Below, one piece after another: positions 44,601 to 58,800 of a DNA stretch of 64,000 nucleotides. The stretch lies in assembly GCA_958299035.1 (NCBI GenBank), contig CATQJL010000316.1, forward strand, positions 14,912,347 through 14,976,346, given 5' to 3'. The notes beneath the pieces were generated by a model. That model was not told where the DNA came from. It made no database searches and worked only from the letters and a program-made list of their open reading frames with translations. Origin of the DNA: Cylicocyclus nassatus (lineage: Eukaryota; Nematoda; Chromadorea; Rhabditida; Strongylidae). A program made the position numbers and the translations under genes. Within the stretch, counting starts at the first letter, position 1. Every line of letters begins with the position of its first letter.

Positions 44601-45975
44601 CTCTATCGTTTTTGTCACCCTCTGCTGTTTTGTGCAGTTTTAATCCGATTGAGAGATAGCACAACTCAACTTTTACATTGGAAGTTGTTCATATTAAGCA
44701 AATACGATGAGATCTGAGTACTTGTCACATGATGAAACTTTTCTTTGATATTTATTTCCGACGACATTTGACAGAGTTGCCTTATCAATTCTTTTCGAGG
44801 AGACTTACCTGTTCTTAGTTGATAACAGCTTTATCTCTAATGTAGTCATAGCGAAGAAATCCCAAAAGCAATTATTGGATTAGTTCTTCAATGAATCAAT
44901 ATTAAGATGACTTTTAACTCAGTTTCTTTTCGCACAAAATGATTCTCATAACAGATATCGACTTCAACATTAAAAATGAATTGCAATGTAGGAACGGTTA
45001 ATGTTCCTTAATTTTGGATTTTATTTGTGCAGTAAATTACGTTTTTTATGTACAAAAAACAATGCAGCAATATCGGTAATGTTTTCACTTTCTTTTTTTT
45101 GTACGGAAGGTCAACATTTCTACTTCAAATTTATTGTAAATAGTCAGTATTCACGAAAGCATCCCCATCAAGTCACTCTCAGGAAACCGTGTAGTTGAAG
45201 TACTTTCAAACCAATGGTTTGCTTTCAAATTTTTTGAAAAATCATTCATACCGCGATTTTCAATAACACGCTATCAAGACACGAATGAATGCCTAGAAAT
45301 GTTAGGATAGTATCAGTGTAAGAAGTTTTGAATCAACGGGTAGGCAGATTCTGTAGCAGCTTATAGAGACAAATTTAACTCTCCATGAAAATTCGTCACT
45401 TTTGCTAATTCAAGAGATTTCATTTTTTTCGCAATCTACGAGGTGTTTCAGGTTATTGGCAAAAAACATAAATATTCTATTTGTGCCTTGTATTATAGTA
45501 ACTACCCGTAAAACTACCAAGAAACCTCAGCCTTTTTGACAAGCCAAACTGAAGCCCATAAGGCCAAACAGCAAGAAGTTGCCTTTCAAAAAAATGAAAC
45601 AAAAAATTTGTGACGTGCTGATAACATTTCTTTGTTTCAAACACTACCACTTACATTGAAAAAACTTTTTATAAGGGTATTACAGTTTTTTAGCATAACA
45701 GTATACAAAATCAATTCTGTCAGTCTTGACTTATCTTCAATGTTGTGATAGTTGGGGGAGGAGGACGAACGCTTCAATTAGGCATCGCCTCCGCGGGCTG
45801 CTGATCCTTTCGTCTTACTATTGTGCATCGTGTTAGGACCGGTTTTTTTGGCTTCTAAGAATAGACATATCAAAAAGAGCTTCTTTGTTTTGACTCTGCA
45901 AGTCACCGCTTTTCTTAGACTTTGTATGCGTTGATTTGTACATTTTTCCATCCCATGGATTATAAATATAATTAT
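41626..45975. other. Intergenic, no gene recognised; G13 run
   Basis: About 4.3 kb of AT-rich sequence. A run of 13 G is at 42570-42582. The small open frames (for example 42343-42537 and 45001-45198) lack family motifs and credible splice context. Confidence 0.5.
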
Positions 45976-46393
45976 AGCGGCAGAATCCGGCCAAAATTGC
46001 GGGATTTGCCGGATTTGCGGGACTTGCGGGATTTAGTTATGACTTTCTTCAAATCAACTTAATTTGTAATCTGCAAGAAGATTTGGCTTCAGTTTGATAA
46101 GACAAACCTTTGAGTATACATTACGTCCGTTCAGTGCATTGTATTATATTGGAATGTGTTATGAGATTATCAACATATATTGTTGCTCATATGAACAAAT
46201 TTTGAAAATGACAAAGTGGTATCATATCTCTGCCGTATCACCATAGACTACAGGCATAAGGTAAACTAAAAGATTCGTTTCATCAAGCTGAAGCCAAATC
46301 TTCTTGCAAATTTCATATAAAATTGTTTCAGAAGAAGTTATAAGTAAATTTCGCAAATCCCGCAGATCCGCAATTTTGGCCGGATCCCTCCGC
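45976..46393. mobile_element. 418-bp derivative of the 3.4-kb TA element
   Basis: TA-flanked ends GCGGCAGAATCCGGCCAAAA on the left and the near-inverse on the right share the GCGGNAGAAT...CCAAAATTGCGGGATT order and the GCGGGATTT repeats with 32145-35547. The interior AGAAGATTTGGCTTCAG and its inverse also match. It ends about 10 bp before the trans-splice site of the VWA gene, so it occupies that gene's promoter region. Confidence 0.8.
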
Positions 46394-46404
46394 TACAAGT
46401 GTCG

Positions 46405-46412
46405 TGTTTCAG
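46405..46412 (+). promoter_or_regulatory. Candidate spliced-leader acceptor of the VWA gene
   Basis: GTGTTTCAG lies 27 nt upstream of the ATG at 46440. It agrees with the nematode acceptor consensus and has no matching upstream donor. Confidence 0.5.
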
Positions 46413-46439
46413 TGTGTGTATGACAACACAGCATAATCA

Positions 46440-49400
46440 ATGGTAAGTCAAATTGCTAAGTTATCGGACGTGCTAGAATTTCTGCAGTCTGGGGTTTCAG
46501 GATTTACAGGTAATAGAAACATTCAACTAATCTATGTAGATAATAGAGAAGTACCGACTATTTCAGAGGAAGTAGGGACACGATTGGGAAAACTACTCTC
46601 TATGGTGTTTCTGGGTGTTGTGAGCGTTTTTGCATTCATAATATTCATCTCATTGATTATCTCTATGGCTGCATCTGGCAAATCAGAATCTCAACCAGGT
46701 GAAGACTATAGATATAGATCACTATGATCATTTAGGGTAACTGCATAAAAGACGAATGCAAGTCACATTATAATCTTTTTAAATTCATTTTTTTCGTATC
46801 AATTTATGATTTCTTGCAGATAAAATAAGTCAAAGAGGTAGATAGAACTTTGAAAGATTTGAGAGCGTTTTGGCTGCTACTCCTAGTTCCTAAATCATTT
46901 TATTGGGATCATAAGAATGAAGAAAACCTCCAAGACCAAAAAATCCATGAATTTTGATTTTGAAGCAAAACCTTTTTGCGCGATTGCTTTATGAAAGTCA
47001 TTCTTATTAAGAATTTGCGATAAAGTGAGGATGGCATTTTGTCTGATTGTGTGACTAGAAACGTCTCAAAAAAAAACTGACTCTCTAAAACCCAACTTTT
47101 GACACAGATCCTGCAAAAGGAGCCTTGTCATGGCGAGTTAAATGCGCATTTTGTTTTCTGTCTCAATCCAGCTTTCTCATGTCTTACAAGGGATGTCAGG
47201 TAACTTAGAATCGCGTTCCGAAACAAGACACATATGTCTAGAATCAGCTTCAGACGCTGATCCCAGATGTTTTGTTCCTAGCTGCGGCACGTCATTCTGA
47301 AGCAAGTTATCGTTTTTCTACTGTGCAAAATTTGCATACTCTTTGACCTAGTAGCATTACGGTATCATCATCTAAGTGCTAATTGACTGCATAACCTCTC
47401 TTGTCAATTGAAAAAGGCTCACTCTGATATATAATAATTTCGTATCCCATCACCGTCTTCAGACAGGTTTCTATTTACAGGAAGCATTACCGTATGGAAA
47501 ATATGGCAATTTCGCACAGAAAAAAGCTCATAACCTTTTCTCAGAATAATGCGCCGCAGCTAGGAACGGCATATCTGGAACCAGCGTTGGAAGCTGATTC
47601 TAAATATGTATGTCTCATCTCAAAACACGATTCTGAACAGGGAAGGAAACTTGGTGGCTCCGGCCATTCGCAATGGTTTGTATGTCAAAAATGCGCCTTC
47701 TAATGCTGGTTCGAGTACCATTTTTCATGTCTGCGAAACGAGAACCTGGATGGAGTTATGATTATTTTTTCAAAAATAAATTGCGTTATTGTGGAGGGTA
47801 AAATTCATTGATAAAAAATTTTCTTTCCTCTTCAAATGCTGAATATGGTGTAGATAAATATAAATACAACGTTACACCCTTCAAGATTTCCCTCAATGGC
47901 TTCAAACGGTAAAATAGAACAAATCGGGTAATTTTGACTACCTAAAAGTACGCAAATTTACGAAAGTTTATCACTGCCTTCAATTGATCGTTTCGCAGAT
48001 TTTGAGCACAGATTTATTATCAGATTTTCGAGTGCACCTTAACACGTTTCGGACCGCGAAATCGCGCGTGGCGAAAAAGAGTGTGCTTTCATCCATTAAC
48101 CAACAAAAAGGCCTTATTTTATGAACTGTGTGCTATACCTGTAGTCAGCATGTCAGATAAGCTCCATACGTAAAGTTCTGAGTGATTTCGAAGTGTTTGA
48201 ATTTTTTCGCTTGGGAAGGGTTTCTCTGTTTCTTATAAGATAGGAGCAAAAACTCAATTTTTAATACTATCCAAAAGTATTAATGTTGCACACGATACAT
48301 ATCATTATTGAAACTACGGCTTTTCTCTTTCAAATGGAAGCAAAGAAAAGTTGCATGCAGTTGCAAAAGTTGCACGTCGCACGCGTCGTTCACTTTGCCG
48401 CACTTTGTTGCAACTGTCGTTCGATTTGTCCTCATATCACCTAAACAAATACAGGCAGCACAGCTCTACAGAGTCTTTTGAGAAGTAGGAACTTAGATCT
48501 TTGACTTGATAACCTTAGACTAAGAGAAACCCTCCTGTAAGCGTCAAATTATCCTTCAAAGCAGCGTGCTGCATTATGCGCAGCACCGGTCCGAAAAGTG
48601 TTAAAGGCACTGGCTCGACAAATCTCAAATTAGTGAAATTTTTGCTTATTTGGGGTTATTCAAAACGCTGATCCCGAAAATGCACTTTTGAGAGCTTGAA
48701 AACGGCGAAAACGAGCGTTTTTCAATGCCCCTCTTTATGAAATTGGACGAGTATAGCAAGGCTGATGACGCTGAATCGTTGCAGGGCCCAATGGTTATAG
48801 CATTGCTGCGGGCAGCCTCCAGGTGCGAAAAAATTTGTTAACTCGTCCGGATGCGTGTAAGATTAGTCTGCGCGTGTAAGTCTGAAGGCAATTATCTCGG
48901 CAGGGAAGGCATGCTGTGCAACCGGGATTGCACTGTTTTCAAACTTGGGCAACGGAACCCACCGCGTTGAAATCCTGAGTTGTTGAGTTTTGCCGACCCA
49001 CTGCCTTTAAGGTGTACATCGCATTCCACATGGCCGAGATTACCAAGTATCCTTTCCTTGTAAGTTGCCTGACATCTTTGTTAGTCTGAACTCGTGAAAT
49101 GCTATTTTGTGGAGCCGCGTATCTTCGTATTATCGGTTGTTAGAACTTCTTAAAAACATCCTGCTACATTCCCCTTTGAATGCTTTAACTGAGACCTAAA
49201 TTGGTACAGATCTTTATCAGACAATACAGGTTGACTTTTCGGCAAGTTGACCTTCTTCACTCTAATAGTGGAAGACACGTAAGCAAACTATCCTCAAACA
49301 CCCTGTCGAATACGTAGAAAACACGGAGAAAACATTAGTATCGGTTGCGACGATACGAAACTTCATAAACGAGAGACTCTGGGCTAAAATCAACAGTCTG

Positions 49401-49810
49401 TTCATAGAAATCGTTACAGAACCACCGCCCTACGTCGTAACAACGCAGTCGGCAGGTTTGATTTGAAGTTATGCAGCTTAGCAGTGCTCCACTCACAGCT
49501 TTTTAGAAAGCACACTCACTAGCCTACTGTATTCCACGAAGCTCACAAGCTTGATTTCGCAAACACCCACCACTCTCAGTCCAACGCATGCAGGTCTCCC
49601 TCCCGTTTCCTATCCCAAATGATGAAACTTGAACTTTTTTAGGAAACAATAGCTATTTCAGGAACATCAACAGGTATTTATATCGCCAAGCTACTCTTAA
49701 ATCGCTACACATCTTTCTTTTTGCAGAACGCAGCTCTTCGAGTTCAACCATGAGGACATCTTCAAGTTCTACCAGAACTTCCAAAATAACAACAACAACA
49801 ACGACGACGA

Positions 49811-49841
<31 letters not shown>

Positions 49842-52800
49842 AATAAAACGTGAGCACATTGAATTTTCAAAACGCCATATGTAAACAAAGTAGTAAACCA
49901 CAGACGCTATGCCGAGATTATAGAGTTTATACCAAAAAAATTTGTATTGTTTTAAAGCTTGATAGTACACAACTTCACAAAATTCTAAGGTTCTGATAGA
50001 TGATCTTTGATAAACGCAACAGAAGCTAGTTCTTCCTGTAGTTTAGTTTCCTGTACATCTCCACTTCTTATCAATCTGTATGTTTTGCTTTTTGAATTTA
50101 CTTTAGTGAGGCAATATCTAGAAGTACCTTGTGGTTAATTCATTCAGATTGCAAGCATCTTCATTTAGGTCTGATAGAACCTCAAGTTTCAGAAAATTTC
50201 AAAAATGCATCGGTTTTTTCTGTCTTTGAGAAGTCATCAGTTATACAGTGCTGGTCAAAACTATAGATCCACTATAAAAAACTGCCGTAATTCATCTGCT
50301 TCTCAACGAATTGATCTGAGATTTGGTGCAGCTGTGTGCTCAACAGGCCTTCATCAGCGCCCGGAGTTCCCGCTTTCGTTAGATTATTCAGGAAAAATCA
50401 AAAATTTCGAAAAAAGCAGGCTCGAAGGTTGGCCAAAACTATAGATTCACCTAAAATTTCTGTCTGCTAAAGTAATTCTCGGCTTCCAAAGTCTTTTGCG
50501 CATATACATAGTCGAAAGTCAAAGCAGTGCCTTTAGTTTAGCTGTGTCATACCTATATAAGAAACGCTTATCTGCTTTTTTTTACTTAAAAAATACTTGC
50601 ATGCGTATTTTGTTCCCGAGAATGTGTTTTTATAGATGATTCCGCACTTTTTTTGACTGGTTTGAAAGTGATAGAGCTCCATCTATCTTATATAGCTTAG
50701 CAGTAAGAGCAGTAGAAAAAAAATCGAGTTTTTGTATCCAAAGCGCACCCGACATAGACCTAACCGCAAGCCTGCGCTCGAATTTTTGCCTCTAAAATTG
50801 GTGTACGCTATTTTTGTAAGCTCAAAATAATGTAAAATCATTATTTAGCATTATTCAAAGAGAAGTTTATAAACTATAATCACGATGGTTTGCGAAGTCG
50901 CATTTTAACTCTTTTTCAAAGCATAAGTCTTGCGGTGTCTTCGGCCATCTCAAAGTACTTACCAAGTGATACCTTCCTTGAATTTTGCCACTATTTAGCT
51001 GCCGACTAGTGAATACACCCTGCATTGTATGTTGCCTTGTGACTCACATAAGCATTATGGTCAGCATCAGAAGTAACTTCAAGGCTTGTTGCAAATCACT
51101 TTTTGCAAGATGAAGTCCTTGGTTATCCTGCATACTAGGATCTACAGAAATCTGAAACCACTGCATAGGGACTTTCATGTATACTAATAATGTCATTACT
51201 CCAGTTCACGCTCATGACAACACTTCAAAAAGAGTTTGAAGGCCTAAATTTGAACGCAGGCCTGCGGCCAGGTCTATGTCGGGTGCGCTTTGGAAACGAA
51301 AACCCGAATTTTCTTTACTGCTCACACTGCTAAGAATCTATAAGATAGATGGAGCCCTATCACTTTCAAAACCAGTCAACAAAGTGCGGAATCCTATATA
51401 AAACACATTCTCGAGAACAAAATACGCATAAAAGTGATTTTTGAGTGAAAAAAAGCAGATAAGCGTTTCTTATAAAGGTATGACACAGCTGAACTAAAAT
51501 CACTGCTTTGACTTTCGACTTTGTATATGCGCAAAAAACTTTGGAAGCCGAGAATTACTTTAGCAGACAGAAATTTCAGGTAAATCTATAGTTTTGGCCA
51601 ACCTTCGAGCCTGCTTTTTTCAAAATTTTTTATTTTTTCCTGAATAATCTAACGAAAGCGGGATCCGCTCCGATCACCGATGGAAGCCTGTTGAACACAC
51701 AGCTGTACCAAATCTCAGATCAATTCGTTGAGAAGCAGGGGAATTACGGCAGTTTTTTAAAGTGGATATATAGTTTTGGCCAGCACTGTATATGAATATT
51801 TCATAGCAACGATTGGCACCAGAAGCTTGAACGCTTCTTGCTATACCGCAAATGGGCAAAGGATGCTTGTTCGAGCTGAGAGTGCTCAGTGTTGTAGGAA
51901 AGTCCTAGCAAAACCTAAATGCCTAAACCTTGACTTCGACGTTTCTATCTGAACTTTACACAAGTAAATTGCAAAATAAGTTTATAAAAGCTCAACTAAC
52001 CGCTATACTCCATTCACATAGGCAACTCTAAAGCTGGTTCAAAAGGTAAGTCTGCGTAGGGGCGTTGATCAACTTTTTTAGCGCAAAGCACATAAAGATT
52101 TTATAAGGGCTTCAGATGAGCGCTCTAAGACTTTGTCATCACTTTCCGCATCTTACTTTAATATTTTTTAAAGTATTCTCTAGCACCGCCTTCAAACAAA
52201 GTTTATTTCCTTTCTCTTCGTATAATATACGCATTAGTTTGGATGAAGGCGAAAAATTGTAATATACTTTTCCACTTTTGTTGTAGAAAATCTAATGTAA
52301 TCTTATTAACACAAACAAAATGTTTCAGCTCAACAGGCTATACATTGTGCATGTGCAGTTGACTTGCATAATCTGAATAATGACACAGTGTTGTTGAAAA
52401 AGGTGAGTTTATCTTTTCATATGCTCCGAGTCTTTCTGAAAGCCGACTCTCGGCTGATTTGAGTTTTTCTAAAGATGACTTAAGTGGCTTGTTAGCCTCA
52501 TTTCCTCATTATGTAATTCCTTGATTCTCACTGATTTTGTCTCTCCGCAGAGAAAAATCCTTCAACTTTGTTTTAGAACTTCATTTAAAACTTCGGCGAC
52601 ATTTGACCCATTGCGATGCTAAATGATAGTGTGTTTTTGCAGGAAAAGTATCTAGTCGTTGATATTGTTAAGAAAATTCTCGACAACGTCGGAAATTCGA
52701 CCGCTGGTCTCTGGGTCTATGGTTTTGTAAGAAACACGGCGGTAAAGGTTTTCAGTAAAGTTTTTGATGAAATGTTAGACGATGTTGGAGAATTCTATCA

Positions 52801-55800
52801 AGATGCTACCAACAAGATGATGTTTGGTACGAACTTGTCACCTCGAGATCAAAAGTATGGTTTAGCAGTTTTTTTACATGAAACTTCTTCAGTTATTGTA
52901 ACATTTTTACCAATTGCAGTCTAACTGACGTTATTAATAATGGAGCAGATCCACTCAGGGTCGCAAACTGTCTGCTGCTTTTGTCGGGCATGTGAGTTTA
53001 TCAGAGTTTCAATGCTATAACGGCATTAGGTAATTTTTTGAATTTTATACAGCACAAGATAATTCAAACAAAATTGTGATTAATCTGCTTTATGCATTTC
53101 GATAGATAAAGAATCTCAGAAGCTATTTTTAGAGAAGCTGCAAACATCTTCATTAATGGGAGGGGCAAACCAGGTTTTTGCCTGTATAAAAATAATGCTT
53201 TAATAAACCAATCTTTTAGCGCGGCAGAATTTAAGACGGGAGCATTACCCACATGCTCTAAAACGATCTCGTACATGGCAAAATGAAAACTTTGCAAACA
53301 ATTAATTGTTTTGGTAACAACAAGGAAGCTTATGATAAAGCAACAAATTTGCTTAAGCGCATGAAAAACGTCAAAGTGTAAGAAATTCATGAGTATTTCT
53401 CGAATTAGCTGGAATCGTGCGAACGGGTAGTCAACACCTGACACCAACCCTCCCTTCAACAAATTTTTATGTCTTTTTACGACCAATATCTTTGTGTATA
53501 GAAGGTTACATGGCGGTATCAGATCGGCTTCATACTCTTTCGCTTTGCATTATGGTAGCTTTTAAGTGGTAGCGCAATCCCAGCTAAACCCACACAAGTG
53601 ATCTCAAACTGATCAGTCATTGTCATTGTCATTTTCTCATAATAAGACATGAATAGTTTTTTTTTCACTTGGTTTAGCATTGAAACGTCTTCTTGAAAAC
53701 TTTGGAAATAGAAGCTACGTCTTTTTGAAATTTCTGAATTTTTTCTTAATTCCCCGCTTTAAGCTCTACCCACAGAAGCTTTCTCTTAAATTCCACCACT
53801 TGCATAAAAAAACGAGCAAATTTGATTATAAAATTTTGTGACCTACTCCCTCTAATCGAAAGAAGTTTGTGTTGAAGTATACATCTCTAATTATAAGAAC
53901 GGTTACATATGATTTCAGATAAGCAATTGAAAACAATAACTTGTTTTGTTAGTTTTCAGTTATATTTGATATTTGCGGGCATCATTACAAACTTTCTTTG
54001 CATGGAAGCAATCAATAGGAAAATTTTTTCTAAGAAATTGATCCAACCTTATACTATGTCATAAAAATCTTTAAAAAGCAAGCCTTTATCCTTTATCTTG
54101 CGTATTTGTGGTGGGGAAATCTGTGCAATAGGCATAGAGGCATTGTAATTACCTTGCCAACCTGCATGAGGTAATTCAGAGAAGAGAGATCTTAGTGTAT
54201 GTATTTGAAAGCCCTAAAGCCTTGAAACAATACTTTGTCATGCTTATACATTTTGCAGCGGTTTTTCAAAGTAAAAAACACTCTCTGAAAACAGATCACG
54301 AAAGTTGCTAGGGTTTAACATACATAAAGCAATGTTTTCGCTAAGGCTTCTCTTTCTGAAAAAATACTTCACCTTAAGTTCTTGCCTGTTCACCATGGGG
54401 GTCACTTCTTTCAATACCGAGTCGTAAGATTTAGGCATGATTTTTGTCATTAATATCCAGAGTTGAAGTGAATCCAAACCGAGGTGGCTCAATGAAAAAG
54501 TGCTTGCGCCAGATTGATGCAAACGCATCTGAAATGCTCTTTTGCATTTGTTTCTCACTAAAAGGATGAAAAATTTGAACGGTTGTATCGTTTTTTCAAA
54601 TCAGCACACCGGGTCAAAGCAATAGCCTCGTGCGCTTAGGCCATCTCTCATTCTTTAGAGAGACATTGCATTTTTTCTTGCAAGACGTCGCAAGCCATTA
54701 CACTTTGAGAAACGAATTAGTAGTTTCTCATTTTGACGTGTACAAGATGATAGATGGTTGTACGTTCCCACAGTTTTTTCGGAGGATTGAATAACCCGCA
54801 TAACAATTACTGAAGAAATTTTGACATAATTTTAACCCAACTTTTCTTTTTGAAACTCATTTCCAAATTATTTGACCGTTTCTCCAAATTGCCTGGTACC
54901 CCATCCCTTAGTTTTATCTGCTCAAAACTTCAATAACTTCCAGAACTTTTGATTTAGACTTTCGCAAGAACAAGGTGTTCCAAAAAATGTGCACATTATG
55001 TCTATCGCCATTATTATCGTAGATGATTCGACTCAGATTTGCAACATAGAACGCTCTTTATTGACGTAAAATTAGGGCAGAATTTTGAGAGGGTTCGAAG
55101 CCATTAAGAGTCATATTTTGGCTCAGGAAGAAGGTCAAGCAAGTCAAAAACTCAAGGCTTCTATTTATGGGCTAATTTGCACATAAGCGTGTTTCTTTCA
55201 CAAATTATTCCAGGTTCCCGGAAGAACAACACCAAGTTTCTCATGTGATTATGCCATTAGAAAGCTCATAGACTGATAAACTCACGTACATAGTTGAATC
55301 AGCAAGCACTGCTCAAATTTTCAGTTTTAAAAATATGCTTCGAACGGCCTATCTCAAAATGGCTTCGTATGCTGATGGCTATTACCGTAATGCTACAGCA
55401 ATGAGGTAAAATCCTTGCTCCTGTGATTCTGAGCTGAAGCTCTGGAAAACCATACCTTAACAGAGGCGAAAGACCTAAGCAAGCGAGAAGTCAACAATGA
55501 AAAGCGTGCATATTTTATCGTACGCCTTATTCAAAACGTCATACAAAGGAGCAACTCTTGAGCTTACCCACCGCTTACAAATTTCCAGTTGTAGCAATTC
55601 AGTTTCGCAAACCTTCTTTTCAAAAATGTCGATTTCGACAAATTCACAAAGCACATAATCGCACCATAACTAATTATCAACCGTCGTTTGTTTATCAACG
55701 ATTTGATATCGCTCCTGACGGCTGTATTCTTAGTGTGTGACCGATAAAAAAACCTAAAATTTTCGAGTTTACCTAATAAAAAACAATTTTTTCCGATCAG

Positions 55801-58800
55801 ATGGTGCCTGCAATCAGAATTGAAGAAAACATTCAAAAATTTTTAAAAAGGACTGTGAAGCCAATATTGTTATTGTACGATTTTCAGGAAAAATGTTAGC
55901 GAGTCCTGGAGAATCGAACCTCGCTATGCTTACAAGAGAATTGTGATTGTTAGTTTACAAGGTGAGTGAGCCGACTTCCAAATTTGAGTACACATTGTTT
56001 TACTGTTGGAAATGAGCTTGAAAATGAAGTAAGACCTCGTATTTGATAATTCTTCTTATTTCGATCGAAATCAGGGAACTAGACTTAGGTTCAGTTATAC
56101 AAGCTATAATTAGCTGTCATATTCTGCTTCGCCTGTCATTGATAAAAGTATGATAAAAGTCACCATTACTTATTCTTGCGTAGCACTACCTTGTTCCCTG
56201 TTCCGCTTTGCAAACCAATTGCCTGCCACCACTATGTTTTCGTTATCAAAATGCTCGTTTACCCTTCTGTGCCGATTCCCAGCTCTTCAAGCCAACTTTT
56301 CAAAAAATTGTTGAGCGATTGATAATCAGCTCGAAACATCTTTGCTACCGCTTTAGAATTTATGTACGCCGAAGTTTTGCATGGCGATCTGTCGCGGATT
56401 GCGCGACTTCTTAAAGGAATGCTGTCCTTGCGCGAAAGGGCCTAAAACGCTAGTCCTCGAGCTGCCGCGCCTTATCGCCCGCATACAAATATCGCAGCTT
56501 ACGTTCAGAAAGTCACTTACATTAACCTGTCCACTAGTAGGCGGTAGGCTTTCAACTCCAAGTTCCACCATTTATATCGAGCAGCTTCTCAACTCACGCG
56601 ATTTCAACATCACCGCGCATGGAAGACTGACCCGTCGCCTAGAGATAACCCTGTTCAACGCCTCCGTCTGCCACAAGGCGGAGGCGTTAAACACTTTAGG
56701 GTTTTCTTTCCACCGGCCCTACGAACACTCTTGGCCAGCGTGCTCTCTGCACACTGTATTGAGTGGTTTGTTTGGGTTGGAGTTGGATAAATGATGGGCA
56801 CTCTAGGATCGTAGAGTGTTGACAGTAGTTTGGTCATGGGCACGCCGCGTACGCTGCGTGCGCGGCGTAGTATGAAGGAACCCTTAGGCGTAAGGCATAC
56901 CTCTCGCGATCTCGCAAAATTGCCACATCCTCGCGATTTGGCGATTTGCCAGATGACTAGAGATTAAGCATGCGAGGCTCTCAGATGCATGGGTGCGTAG
57001 ATTCCGTATATTGTAACAAACACAGCAAGTCTGGCCCAAGCAAAGTGCGCTTACGACCAGCTATGGAGAGTCGTTGCAGTGCCAAATCGCGCGGCGACTA
57101 AAATCGCGCGATTGCCTTAGGCCCCGGTCAGACTTCACGCGACCTAATCGTCGCGATCTAATCGCCAAGATTTCCATTCATTTTCATTTCACATTCAAAA
57201 ATATCGGGCTGGAAAAGTATCACAACCGAATGCAAGTTGATCGGCATGGAATGATGTTGTAACAGTTGTCTCGTCGCGATTCAGTCGCGACGATCAAATC
57301 GCGTGAAGTCTGCCCGGGGCCTTAGGTCTAAGGCATACTTCACGCGATTCCAGTCGCTGCGTGATCTGGCACTGCAGCGACTCTTCGTAAGTGGTCGTTA
57401 GCGCGCTTCGCATGGGCCAGACTTAAAGGTTTTGCATTAACTTACGGTAGCTACGCGCCTATGCACTTAGGGCCCGCACACGATTGATCTGTAAATATCT
57501 GGCAAACTGCCAAGTCGCATGGATGTAGCGATTTGACTAAATCGCGCGAGGTATGCCTTAGGCTTGCGTCAGAGTGCCGAAGCCACGCCAGCGCTGCGAC
57601 GAGGTAGCGCCGAGCTGTCTTGGCGCTGTTTCGATCGATACAGTGTATTTTGTTCAGAGCGGGGCTAGCTGACTAGTTCTCAGCTAGGTAATTGCACCGA
57701 CTATTGATCAAATCACTTCAAAATCCGGTAGCGCATTGCCAGCAAGGGTTAGCTAGCCCCGCCCAAAACGTAATGCACGTTTATCGATCGAATCAGCGCC
57801 GGGACAGCTCGGCACTAGCTCGGCTTTGGCTGGCGCCAGCGCAGCGCTCGCGTGGCTTCGCCACTCTGGCGGGAGCCTTAGCTCCTATTACATCCATATG
57901 CAAAATGTGTTCATTATGAACTTTGTTTAAGAAAGATTCCACCAGGAAGGACGGCATGATGCATGCTAATGTCCAAGTTATACTTGATACACTGGCAATA
58001 TTGTTAGCCGCAGCGTGAGATAGTTGGCAATAGAAATTAGGGGGGGGGGGGACCTAGGGTCTTGATATGTTCAGTGTATTTGTGTTCGTGGCAGGACATA
58101 AAAGCATAGCGCAAGCACGCTTCCTTTTCTCACATCCTTCTCACGTTACCTCATCTCACGGAGTCAGCTCCTGTCGCCGATGCAGGAAATCTCTAAAGCA
58201 CTGACGTCTGGAGCTGGAAACCTCAATTTGCGATACGACCCTTCCATCAATTTAGCAACCGGTTGCAGCAAGTTACTTGTTTCTATTTCTAGATATTGGC
58301 AGGTGACTTGTTTTTACTTTTTCGAAGGAGACTTTCGAAATTCCTCTTTCCAAATCTTCGAGGTCATGAGCCCCCAAAATTTCAATTTTAAAATTTTTGG
58401 TTGTGCGTGGCTATCGTCACTCGCCTTCGATAGTTTATGATCTCTCCCGAAAATATGTAAGACAAGAAGAACAGCATTCTGGTGGCTCAGTGTCACATAA
58501 CAATTGTCTGTAATATATTGAATGCCTTCGAAAGTAAATGTATTAGGTTGTTACATAAGTTTTGTTACACTTGAAACATGAACACTTCACACATAAAAAA
58601 TTCTTCATGGCTTCTTCAAAGATTTTTTCCTAATTTCCGTATTATGTAAAATGTTGTGAGTCTTGAAACTCTCCGAATTATTTTTTGCAATTACATCATG
58701 CATCAGGGAAAGCTGGTCCTTTCAAACTGCTCTAACATCACTATTTGAGCACCAAGAACCATATAGCACCTAGAAAAAAGCCTGAAGAGAAAAAAGAAGA

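Larger units (their letters stand above)
46699..49726 (+). other. Intron 2 of the VWA gene (3.0 kb)
   Basis: Donor GTGAAG and acceptor TTTTTGCAG. It carries an inverted-repeat element (47209-47640) and a TTAA element (48605-49006). A lone CAAGG-type terminus (CCTTTCCTTG then TAA at 49051-49063) is also present. Confidence 0.65.

Noticed and set aside
52742..52770. 29-bp GT-AG intron inside exon 5
   Set aside because: It is too short for a functional intron and in frame; reading through keeps the VWA domain intact.
53133..53286. In-phase alternative last exon of the VWA gene
   Set aside because: It fits the phase after exon 6 but lacks VWA features. The exon pair 55888-55961 and 60026-60141 also fits in phase and completes the VWA domain.
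53064..53486. 140-residue minus-strand open frame
   Set aside because: It lies inside intron 6 of the VWA gene, on the opposite strand, with no recognised motif or splice context.
55888..55961. Possible tRNA on the minus strand (GGTTCGATTC-like B box)
   Set aside because: The T stem does not pair well and there is no A box. The segment is explained as exon 7 of the VWA gene.
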